A stretch of DNA of 8,984 nt from Chlorobiota bacterium (GTDB taxonomy: Bacteria > Bacteroidota > Bacteroidia > Flavobacteriales > Flavobacteriaceae), in NCBI GenBank assembly GCA_013153655.1, contig JAADEB010000159.1, forward strand, positions 1 to 8,984, read 5' to 3'. Below, piece by piece: positions 1-5,579 of the stretch; position 1 is the first letter of the stretch; each line of letters starts with the position of its first letter. The notes beneath the pieces were generated by a model. It saw only the letters and a list, made by a program, of their open reading frames with translations. It was not told where the DNA came from and ran no database searches. Made by a program: the position numbers and the translations under genes.

Positions 1-504
1 CCTCATGATGCGGAGGCGGAATAAACATGGCATCTTTCAATGTGGCTCCGCCAATCCAATTTTGACTGCGACGATATTCTCCCGGCATTTTATGTTTTCT
101 ACAAACAACTTGCAATAAAATTTGATGAGTTTGTTTGATTAAACGACTTGAAAAAGGCAATCGGTGTAATGCGTCCATGGCAATATTCATCGCCGAAATA
201 TAATTTTGTACTTCTTGCCAATCGTCACAAATTTCACTGTCTACTTTTTGTTCCGGTAAAATGACATCTTCAACTTTGGTTTGCGTTCCCTAAATTTTAC
301 TGGATTGATTGACTTCTTTGGTAATATGGATGCGAATATAACGATCAATGTCCACGTATTCCGGAAACATATCCAAACGGCCCAATTCCCGGTTCGCATG
401 CCTCAAAAGCGATAATACTTCCATATAAGCCTGTTGATTTCATGAGGCTCAAAAGTCTTATATCCGCTTTGTATTACATAATGTCCCAACTTAAAATGTT
501 TTAT
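1..504 (-). pseudogene. Fic-family protein, decayed N-terminal part (continues beyond left edge)
   Basis: Read on the minus strand, three pieces give a recognisable Fic N-terminal region. The first reads KHFKLGHYVIQSGYKTFEP and INR (about 501-433). A second frame reads MEVLSLLRHANRELGRLDM and continues to NQSSKI. After an amber codon at 292-290 come GTQTKVEDV, a WQEVQNYISAMN segment, LPFSSRLIKQTHQILL and MPGEYRRSQNWIGG. Three lesions are visible. The expected start codon is ATA at 504-502. The frame changes near 420-440, and spacing suggests a loss of about 13 bases compared with relatives as I remember them. TAG replaces the Glu of the SSKI(E)GT motif. In class II Fic enzymes that (S/T)xxxE(G/N) glutamate blocks the ATP site. 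Intact relatives AMPylate target proteins through an HPFxxGNGR core, which would lie outside the window. The stretch is AT-rich like the 2.5-4 kb operon and unlike iorA. The family call is firm; the order of the mutations is unknown. Confidence 0.85.
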
Positions 505-537
505 TTTTCGCCCTTATTATATAAAACTGCAAAAAAC

Positions 538-590
538 TAAAATAAAAACACGCCTTATTTTACTTTCCGGCTAAAAACTAAAATAAGGCG
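538..590 (-). terminator. Rho-independent-type terminator downstream of iorA
   Basis: A perfect 12-bp inverted repeat, CGCCTTATTTTA (551-562) and TAAAATAAGGCG (579-590), encloses a 16-base loop. On the minus strand it is followed by a T-rich run (550-538). It begins 35 bases after the iorA stop, as expected for the end of that transcript. A 14-bp direct repeat AAAAACTAAAATAA occurs at 532-545 and 573-586, so the 551-562 arm could pair with either side. The rest of the 505-624 gap shows only AT-rich sequence and a short GCGCGCGC run near 588-596. Confidence 0.75.
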
Positions 591-624
591 CGCGCTTGTT
601 TTAATTTAATGCGATAAAACCGTT

Positions 625-2253
625 TTATTTATCGTAACTGGGTTCCAGGGTGTTGAATTTTTTGGCCAACTGTTTCATTTCGTTGCTCATGGTGACACAA
701 GGGCGTTGGTAGATGATGACCGACGGGCCTTGGTATTCGATTTCTTTGCGGAGGATTTCCACGTTTTTGTCGAAATATTTTTTGAGGGGGATCACCACTT
801 TGATGTGTTCTTCGTCCACGCCGAGGCCGCGGGCGATGTCGTAGAGGTGACCCATGGCGGCGGAAAGCTGGCCGCCGGTCATGGCCACGGCCGAGTTGTC
901 GGCAATGATGACGGTGATGGGGCTTTTGTCCCACACGGCACCCAAGAGGCCGGTCATGCCGGAATGGGTAAAAGTGGAGTCGCCGATGACGGCAATGGCG
1001 GGACGTACGCCGGCGTCGGAAGCGCCTTTGGCCATGGGGATGGAGGCTCCCATATCGATGATGGTGTCGATGGCGTCGAAGGGTTCCAGCACGCCGAGGG
1101 AATAGCAGCCGATGTCGGAATACACGTGGTTGTCACCGATTTCGGGCAGCAGGGATTTGATTTCGTTATACATGTCGATATGGCCGCATCCGGGGCAGAG
1201 TTGGGGCGGCCGGTCGGCCAGGATTTTGGGCCGTTCGAAGCTGACGGGTTCTTCCAATCCCAGGGCCACGGCCACGGCGTTGGGATTGAGTTCGCCGGTG
1301 CGCGGCAGGTGGCCGGTGAGTTTGCCGATGACCTTGTCGTCGAAACCCAAATAGTCCGACAACATTTCTTCGATAAAGGGATAGCCTTCCTCGATAATCA
1401 GGATGCGTTCGTTGCGCTCGAAGAGGCGGCGCAGCATTTTGCGCGGCAGAGGATATTGGTTGATTTTGACCGTGTCGTAGGGCAAGGGCCGGTCTTGGAA
1501 ATTTTCCATGAGGTAATTGTAGGCAATGCCGGACACCACGATACCCAGGCTGTGATCGGTGCCTTCGATGAAGCGGTTCCAGCCGGAGGTCTCGGCTTCG
1601 GCTTCCAGTTGTTTTTGTTTTTCCACCAGTTGGCGGTATTGGATTTTGGCGTAGGAGGGCACCAGGTTGAAACGTTTGGCGTTGTCGGGGAAATGCAATT
1701 CGTTTTGCGGGCGTTTGGTTTCCTTCACGTTTACGATGGTGCGGGCATGGGAGAGCCGCGTTACGCTACGCAGGAGGACGGGCAGTTGGAATTTTTCCGA
1801 CAGGTCGAAGGCGTAGCTCATCATGTCGTAGGCTTCCTGTTGGTTGGAAGGTTCGAGCATGGGCACCATGGCGAATTTGCCGTAGTAGCGGCTGTCCTGT
1901 TCGTTTTGGGACGAATGTTGGGACGGGTCGTCGGCCACGGTGACTACCAAACCGCCGTTGACGCCGGAGATGGCGGAATTAATAAAGGCATCGGCGGCCA
2001 CGTTAAGGCCAACGTGTTTCATGGCCACCATGGCGCGTTTGCCGGCAAAGGACATACCGAGGGCTTCTTCCATGGCCACTTTTTCGTTTACGGACCAGGT
2101 GGCTTTGATTTCGCCGTTGCGGGCTTCGGGAAGTTTTTGGATATATTCGGTAATTTCGGTGGAAGGCGTGCCGGGGTAAGCATACATACCGGAAAGGCCG
2201 GCATCCACGGCGCCTTGGGCGATGGCTTCGTTACCGAGGAGTATTTTTTTCAT
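625..2253 (-). CDS. iorA: Indolepyruvate:ferredoxin oxidoreductase, alpha subunit
   Basis: The 542-residue protein is the thiamine-diphosphate subunit that oxidatively decarboxylates indolepyruvate and other aryl-pyruvates to acyl-CoA, reducing ferredoxin in the cytoplasm; it normally pairs with IorB. The N-terminal POR-type domain shows AYPGTPSTEITEY near residues 24-37, then MKHVGLNVAAD and DDPSQHSSQNEQDSR. The C-terminal TPP domain has CPGCGH at 353-358 and the TPP/Mg motif GDS at 424-426 ending in N453, followed by AVAMTGGQ. The protein stops after the RPCVTMS region, so the two-[4Fe-4S] ferredoxin domain that ends archaeal IorA (over 600 residues) is absent; Bacteroidota versions of about 530 residues are usual. 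The ATG at 2253 was chosen because homology begins at MKKILLGNEAIAQ; an open extension to 2355 is AT-rich and not family-like. No IorB gene lies next to it. No strong promoter is visible; AATATTTG at 2362-2355 is a weak -7 candidate. Confidence 0.93.
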   Translation of the reverse strand: MKKILLGNEAIAQGAVDAGLSGMYAYPGTPSTEITEYIQKLPEARNGEIKATWSVNEKVAMEEALGMSFAGKRAMVAMKHVGLNVAADAFINSAISGVNGGLVVTVADDPSQHSSQNEQDSRYYGKFAMVPMLEPSNQQEAYDMMSYAFDLSEKFQLPVLLRSVTRLSHARTIVNVKETKRPQNELHFPDNAKRFNLVPSYAKIQYRQLVEKQKQLEAEAETSGWNRFIEGTDHSLGIVVSGIAYNYLMENFQDRPLPYDTVKINQYPLPRKMLRRLFERNERILIIEEGYPFIEEMLSDYLGFDDKVIGKLTGHLPRTGELNPNAVAVALGLEEPVSFERPKILADRPPQLCPGCGHIDMYNEIKSLLPEIGDNHVYSDIGCYSLGVLEPFDAIDTIIDMGASIPMAKGASDAGVRPAIAVIGDSTFTHSGMTGLLGAVWDKSPITVIIADNSAVAMTGGQLSAAMGHLYDIARGLGVDEEHIKVVIPLKKYFDKNVEILRKEIEYQGPSVIIYQRPCVTMSNEMKQLAKKFNTLEPSYDK

Positions 2254-2370
2254 ATAAATGAATTTTCTGTTTTTGATTTTACAAGATAAAAAAAAATCCT
2301 CTAATGGGAATTGATAGAAAAAATCTTGATTTAGAATTTTTAGTAAGGAAAACACAAATATTCATATAAT

Positions 2371-2398
2371 TAAAATGCTACTGATTATTAGTATTTTA
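2371..2398. promoter_or_regulatory. Imperfect inverted repeat, candidate operator of the TAC operon
   Basis: TAAAATGCTA (2371-2380) and TAGTATTTTA (2389-2398) are complementary at 9 of 10 positions around an 8-base centre. The site is 18 bases upstream of a TAnnTTTG box and lies in the divergent gap between iorA and the toxin gene. HTH antitoxins of HigBA-type modules usually bind such palindromes to repress their own operon. The role is inferred from position and symmetry only; AT-rich gaps also produce such repeats by chance. Confidence 0.35.
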
Positions 2399-2415
2399 AA
2401 ACATTATATTATCCT

Positions 2416-2423
2416 TATCTTTG
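2416..2423 (+). promoter_or_regulatory. Candidate -7 promoter box (TATCTTTG), distal
   Basis: TATCTTTG matches the Bacteroidota -7 consensus TAnnTTTG. No good TTG is seen at the -33 distance. It would give a leader of roughly 110 bases before the toxin ATG at 2541 and sits just downstream of the inverted repeat at 2371-2398. Confidence 0.35.
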
Positions 2424-2489
2424 TACGTATTAACAGTATTTTGTTGAAAAATAATATAAATTCACTTAGAGAATACACATAAGGATGGG

Positions 2490-2497
2490 TAATTTTG
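2490..2497 (+). promoter_or_regulatory. Candidate -7 promoter box (TAATTTTG), proximal
   Basis: TAATTTTG also fits TAnnTTTG and would place the transcript start about 35-40 bases before the toxin ATG at 2541. A -33 TTG is not evident. With the box at 2416 it is one of two alternatives for the three-gene operon; sequence alone does not decide between them. Confidence 0.35.
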
Positions 2498-2540
2498 TAA
2501 AAAATAAACCTGTGAGTTGATTTTTAATTTATTTTGTTTT

Positions 2541-3086
2541 ATGTTTGCAGTAAGAAAAATAGTTACCATTGTACCCAAAAAGATTTATAGTATTCAGTTT
2601 GAAGGAGAATCGTCCGATTCATTCCACCTATTGTTTGACAGGTGGAATGATATTTCGTGGCTTTATATGTTTTTTAATGATCAACGACACCATGAATTAT
2701 TGAAAAATTATTTTTATACATCATCAATAGATGCCATTAAATACACCATTGAATTGGCCGGAGAAATGGAAAAACGAATATATAATGCGGCAAAAGGAAT
2801 AGGTAATGAAAAATTATCAGATTTGTTTAAACCATTATCAAAAAAAGAACGAACACCTTATCCTCGTATGAAAATATATGGGCCGGATTATGCTCGCTGG
2901 CTTAGGGTTTATGGTATAAAAATTGATGAAGATTTGTATATCATCACAGGAGGGGGAATTAAATTAACCAAAAAAATGCAACAAAGTCCCTTTTTGGAAG
3001 AACAATTAGAAAGGCTGAAAGTTGTCAAGGAATATTTGAAATCCAATGGTATTACAAGTTTTGACGATATTGAATGGATATTATAA
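2541..3086 (+). CDS. RelE/HigB-like putative toxin of a toxin-antitoxin-chaperone operon
   Basis: The 181-residue protein is the first gene of a three-gene operon ending in an HTH antitoxin and a SecB-like protein. The N-terminus (PKKIYSIQFEGE, then LFDRWNDISWLYMFF) is followed by a charged helical middle. The C-terminal third (KPLSKKE, then ARWLRVYGIKIDEDLYIITG and GGIKLTKKMQQSP) resembles the RelE/HigB-type end of Bacteroidota hypothetical proteins that sit before HTH genes, where an ITGGAIKLT strand is typical. Known HigB toxins cut mRNA at the ribosome, but they are about 90-130 residues, so this one carries an extra N-terminal region. I cannot point to catalytic residues. The ATG at 2541 is preferred; an in-frame TTG at 2517 would add eight hydrophobic residues. 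The gene is AT-rich, unlike iorA, which suggests transfer. The antitoxin ATG follows after 12 bases. Toxin activity is inferred from context and C-terminal similarity. Confidence 0.65.
   Translation: MFAVRKIVTIVPKKIYSIQFEGESSDSFHLLFDRWNDISWLYMFFNDQRHHELLKNYFYTSSIDAIKYTIELAGEMEKRIYNAAKGIGNEKLSDLFKPLSKKERTPYPRMKIYGPDYARWLRVYGIKIDEDLYIITGGGIKLTKKMQQSPFLEEQLERLKVVKEYLKSNGITSFDDIEWIL
2619..2650 (+). repeat. Perfect 11-bp inverted repeat (hairpin) inside the toxin coding region
   Basis: TCATTCCACCT (2619-2629) and AGGTGGAATGA (2640-2650) are exact reverse complements around a 10-base loop. The hairpin covers toxin codons from about 27 to 37 and ends about 110 bases after the ATG. It is the strongest stem in the operon and contains several GC pairs in an AT-rich gene. 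It could slow translation or protect mRNA, or it may be coincidental; no function is shown. Confidence 0.6.
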
Positions 3087-3098
3087 AAAACAAGTCTT

Positions 3099-3524
3099 AT
3101 GAAAAAAAAAGAAAAGATAGCCATATTAGAACAATTAAGTGAAGGAATATCTCCATGGATGCAAGAAGCGGAAGAACGTTTCGAAAATGCCGATTGGTTA
3201 AAACTTAGCAGGGAGATTGCTTTACAAGTTTTAATGGAATTGGATAAACAAAAACTTTCTCAGAAAGATTTGGCCGGAAAAATGAAAGTTTCACCCCAAC
3301 AAATTAACAAAATACTTACCGGGAAAGAGAATTTAACGCTAAAAACTATTGCTAAACTGGAAAAAGCATTACAAATCCAAATAATCGTCAAATCAGCAAC
3401 AAAAGAATCCGAAGAACAAAAACCCCTAAACCGAACAAAAATTTTCACATCTGTTTTTCACACTTCAATAAATCATCCCAATAATTGGAGTAAGGAAGAG
3501 GCGTTTTCAACAAACTTTTCATAA
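3099..3524 (+). CDS. XRE-family HTH antitoxin with C-terminal extension
   Basis: The 141-residue protein has a helical N-terminus (about 1-50), a classic XRE/Cro helix-turn-helix (about 50-90; LSQKDLAGKMKVSPQQINKI, then LTLKTIAKLEKAL), and a hydrophilic tail from about residue 99. The tail is rich in polar residues and holds spaced aromatics F116, F120, W130, F136 and F140. HigA-type antitoxins neutralise the toxin and repress their own promoter. In TAC modules the antitoxin also has a C-terminal chaperone-addiction (ChAD) segment bound by a SecB-like partner. The tail here, directly before a SecB-like gene, fits that pattern by length, disorder and aromatic content; I do not claim residue-level similarity. 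It starts 12 bases after the toxin stop and ends 11 bases before the next ATG. HTH assignment is firm; antitoxin role is likely. Confidence 0.85.
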   Translation: MKKKEKIAILEQLSEGISPWMQEAEERFENADWLKLSREIALQVLMELDKQKLSQKDLAGKMKVSPQQINKILTGKENLTLKTIAKLEKALQIQIIVKSATKESEEQKPLNRTKIFTSVFHTSINHPNNWSKEEAFSTNFS

Positions 3525-3535
3525 ACTGTATAATT

Positions 3536-3967
3536 ATGAGTAAGACACTGCCTGTTCATTTTCGTATTAAAAGTATTTCCACAAATCAGTTTGCCATTTT
3601 GGACAAATCGAAATTAAATCAAAATCTAAAAATTGAACTGAAAGTTATATTGAATATTGATGTGGAAGAAAAAATTATTTCCGTAAACTTATCTTTTAAT
3701 TTTACTTACAGATCAAAAAAAATTATGATTCTGGAAGTGAGTAATGATTTTGAAATAAAAAAAGAAGATTGGCCGAAATTGATGAAAGATTCCGTCATCC
3801 ATATTGACAAGAATTTGGCTTTACATTTGGCCATGATAACGGTGGGAACGGCCAGGGGAATTTTACATTGCCGCACTTCCATGATGGATTTGCAACCTTA
3901 CGTGCTTCCTTCGATTAATTTATTTGAAATCATTAAAGAAGATGTTGAAATTCCGTTGAACATATAA
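3536..3967 (+). CDS. SecB-like chaperone, third gene of the TAC-type operon
   Basis: The 143-residue protein begins with a beta-rich half: KIELKVILNIDVEEKIISVN, then LSFNFTYRSKKIMILEVSND. A long helix/loop follows (HLAMITVGTARGILHCRT, 97-114), then LPSINLFEI (124-132). Order and spacing match the SecB fold: strands, the long helix containing the AR...I segment, then a PxN motif. Canonical SecB is mainly proteobacterial and delivers preproteins to SecA. Short SecB-like proteins encoded with HigBA, such as Mycobacterium tuberculosis Rv1957, instead bind the antitoxin tail and allow it to neutralise the toxin. Location 11 bases after the HTH gene supports that role here. Predicted cytoplasmic, with no signal peptide. 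The gene is AT-rich like its two partners. No clear terminator follows. The fold call is made by eye and the chaperone role is inferred. Confidence 0.75.
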   Translation: MSKTLPVHFRIKSISTNQFAILDKSKLNQNLKIELKVILNIDVEEKIISVNLSFNFTYRSKKIMILEVSNDFEIKKEDWPKLMKDSVIHIDKNLALHLAMITVGTARGILHCRTSMMDLQPYVLPSINLFEIIKEDVEIPLNI

Positions 3968-4015
3968 TAAAAAGGGTTATATAAATATAGCAATCTTCCC
4001 AAAATACAAGTGAAA

Positions 4016-4080
4016 AAATGTCGCATGGCGGGAAAAAATGGCGTGCAAAAGGCAGCGGGAAATGTCAAAACGGCGTGTTT
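4016..4080 (+). promoter_or_regulatory. Repeat-rich GC patch upstream of hsp20, candidate control region
   Basis: Within an AT-rich gap (3968-4136) this patch is GC-rich and internally repetitive. AAATGTC occurs at 4016-4022 and 4060-4066 (44 bp apart), GCGGGAAA at 4028-4035 and 4055-4062 (27 bp apart), and GGCGTG follows at 4040-4045 and 4072-4077. It lies 57-121 bases before the hsp20 ATG, a good place for a stress activator or unusual sigma factor. No exact TAnnTTTG box is seen between it and the gene, so the promoter type is undetermined. Confidence 0.35.
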
Positions 4081-4136
4081 AAACCATTGGTATTGTGTTT
4101 GTTGGATAACGAGTGAAACCTAAAAAACCGAAAATT

Positions 4137-4571
4137 ATGAAACCTATAGTAAAACGTCAAGTTAAAGATCCCATGTTGGCTTTGTTCGACGAATTTTTCC
4201 GTCCGATGGTTCCCAGCCTGGAAAACCAAATGGGACGATTGGTGGTTCCGGCCGTTAATATCATCGAAGACGACAAAGGTGTGGAAATCGACGTGGCCGC
4301 ACCCGGATTGGAAAAAAACGATTTTGAAATCAAAGTGGAAGACAACGTGCTGACCATTTCGGCACACCGTGAAGAACAAAAATTGGAAGAAGGCGCCAAT
4401 TACATCAAAAAAGAATTCGGCTACGAAAACTTCCAACGTTCCTTCACCTTACCGGACAATATGTTCGACACGGACAAAATCGAAGCCAAATACGAAAACG
4501 GTGTCTTGAAAATCTACATTCCCAAAGTGGAAGAACAACAAAAGAAAGTGAAGAAAATCGAAGTAAAATAA
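4137..4571 (+). CDS. Hsp20 / alpha-crystallin small heat-shock protein
   Basis: The 144-residue, ATP-independent holdase binds unfolding proteins in the cytoplasm as large oligomers and hands them to DnaK/ClpB. The short N-terminal arm (FDEFFRP, residues 17-23) leads into an alpha-crystallin domain at about 38-130. This carries VPAVNIIEDD, APGLEKNDFEIKVEDNVLTI, FGYENFQRSFTLP and the hallmark A-x3-N-GVL in AKYENGVLKI (117-126). The C-terminal I-x-V anchor is IEV at 141-143. Length is normal. The ATG at 4137 is preferred over a GTG at 4113 in the same frame, which would add KPKKPKI-type residues not usual for the family. It is monocistronic, with its own terminator at 4603-4639, and follows the SecB-like gene by 169 bases; both being chaperones may be coincidence. 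Confidence 0.95.
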   Translation: MKPIVKRQVKDPMLALFDEFFRPMVPSLENQMGRLVVPAVNIIEDDKGVEIDVAAPGLEKNDFEIKVEDNVLTISAHREEQKLEEGANYIKKEFGYENFQRSFTLPDNMFDTDKIEAKYENGVLKIYIPKVEEQQKKVKKIEVK

Positions 4572-4602
4572 AGCGGATTTGTTCATACACCGCATATTCG
4601 AG

Positions 4603-4639
4603 ACGGGCTCTCCGCAAAAGAGAGCTCGTTTCTTTTTTC
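4603..4639 (+). terminator. Rho-independent terminator of hsp20
   Basis: ACGGGCTCTC (4603-4612) pairs with GAGAGCTCGT (4620-4629), ten pairs including one G-U, across a 7-base loop. TTCTTTTTT follows at 4630-4638. It begins 32 bases after the hsp20 stop. Confidence 0.88.
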
Positions 4640-4919
4640 ATTGGATTTAACCCAAGAAAATATTGAAAATTAAAAAATACACTTAGGACAAAGAATGCTA
4701 CTATTTGTTGAAATATCATACATACAAGATATGCATAAAAGACATAATAAAACTTACATGATAAAGATTTAGTCTTAATGAAAACACATACGAATTATCA
4801 AGATTCACCTTGTAAATCTCCCTAAAAATAAAATTTCCGGCAACTAATTAACGGTCTGATATAGCGAAAATCCGTAAAAATTAAGTCTATACAAGTTTAA
4901 CTATATCATAACTATTTAG
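4640..4919. other. AT-rich intergenic stretch with no recognisable gene
   Basis: The stretch lies between the hsp20 terminator and the promoter of the surface-protein gene. I see only very short open frames (for example one of 14 residues from 4779), no RNA gene, and no convincing hairpin or repeat. Confidence 0.6.
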
Positions 4920-4953
4920 TTTGACTTTTGTTACAAAAAAAGTTTTATGTTTG
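4920..4953 (+). promoter_or_regulatory. Bacteroidota-type promoter of the surface-protein gene
   Basis: TTTG (4920-4923) and TATGTTTG (4946-4953) match the -33 TTTG and -7 TAnnTTTG elements with a 22-base spacer. Transcription would start near 4960, giving a leader of about 20 bases before the ATG at 4980. It is the best-formed promoter in the window. Confidence 0.7.
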
Positions 4954-4979
4954 AAACGAAATTGTAAAATTATTTCAAT

Positions 4980-5528
4980 ATGAAAAATATATTCGTCTTC
5001 ATAGCAAGTTTTGTTTTTTGGCCATTCTATGCACAGGTGGGAATCGGAACCACTACGCCGGAACCATCCGCCATGCTGGATGTCCAAAGTACCACTTCGG
5101 GTTTTGCCATGCCTAGGATGAGTTCGACGGACCGCATCAATATCAACAATCCCGTACCGGGACTGCAAGTTTACGATACCACTTATAAGGCCGTTTGGTT
5201 TTTTGACGGAAACGAGTGGCGTAGCATGGGTGCACTTGCTTATGGACGTATTTCCCCCAACGGAACTCCACTCCGTATTGTAGGTGCTACCGTACGCCGT
5301 ATCGGTCGCGGTCATTACCGTATTACATTCAATACTCCCATGCCATCGGATGATTATATGATATCGCTAAGCCTAAGACAAGAAGACGATGAATCCAGAG
5401 ACGATGTGGTTATCTATTGGCGTTACTTGACCACCGATCGATTCGATGTGTATATTCAGGATAATGATAACGGCTCAAACGACGGCACACCGACGGATAA
5501 CATGTTTATGTTTAGCGTGTATTATTAA
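4980..5528 (+). CDS. Secreted surface protein with QVGIGTTTP N-terminal motif
   Basis: The 182-residue protein starts with a signal peptide (MKNIFVFIASFVFWPFYA; likely cleavage after A18). The mature N-terminus, QVGIGTTTPEPSAMLDVQS, continues with a PRM..TDRININNPVPGL segment and ends in VWFFDGNEWRSMG. This repeat-like block is common at the start of large Bacteroidota surface and tail-fibre-like proteins, where it precedes varied C-terminal domains. The second half (about 88-182: GRISPNG, GHYRITFNTPMPSDDYMISL, then an acidic stretch ending MFMFSVYY) looks like one compact beta domain of the kind that ends trimeric fibres and tail proteins. No sorting (Por/TXSS-type) C-terminal domain or lipobox is evident. 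It is shorter than most relatives and stands alone with its own promoter, convergent with radA. Function is unknown; surface location is well supported. Confidence 0.75.
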   Translation: MKNIFVFIASFVFWPFYAQVGIGTTTPEPSAMLDVQSTTSGFAMPRMSSTDRININNPVPGLQVYDTTYKAVWFFDGNEWRSMGALAYGRISPNGTPLRIVGATVRRIGRGHYRITFNTPMPSDDYMISLSLRQEDDESRDDVVIYWRYLTTDRFDVYIQDNDNGSNDGTPTDNMFMFSVYY

Positions 5529-5579
5529 CTTATGTTACTTGCAATATTAGCAAACATATAAGCACCATCGTTTTCGCTA

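Noticed and set aside
706..2289. Long open frame (527 codons) on the plus strand opposite iorA
   Set aside because: Its translation is rich in Gly, His, Val and Asp with no family motif; it is an antisense shadow of the GC-rich iorA codons.
2254..2355. N-terminal extension of iorA to an upstream ATG
   Set aside because: The added 34 residues are AT-rich, Phe/Lys-heavy and unlike the family; homology starts at the ATG at 2253.
4039..4054. Sigma-54-like TGGC...GC promoter before hsp20
   Set aside because: TGGCGTG is present but the -12 TTGC element is not at the right distance; not supported.
4018..4116. 32-codon open frame before hsp20 (MSHGGKKWRAKGSGKCQ...)
   Set aside because: Briefly resembles a small basic ribosomal-type peptide, but it matches no family I know and coincides with the repeat-rich GC patch; better explained as regulatory DNA.
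4732..4826. Two tiny open frames of 13-14 codons in the 4640-4979 gap
   Set aside because: Very short, no conserved features, expected by chance in AT-rich DNA.
5529..5579. Possible terminator hairpin between the surface-protein gene and radA
   Set aside because: CTTATGTT and AACATATAAG pair only imperfectly and no T-run follows; too weak to call.
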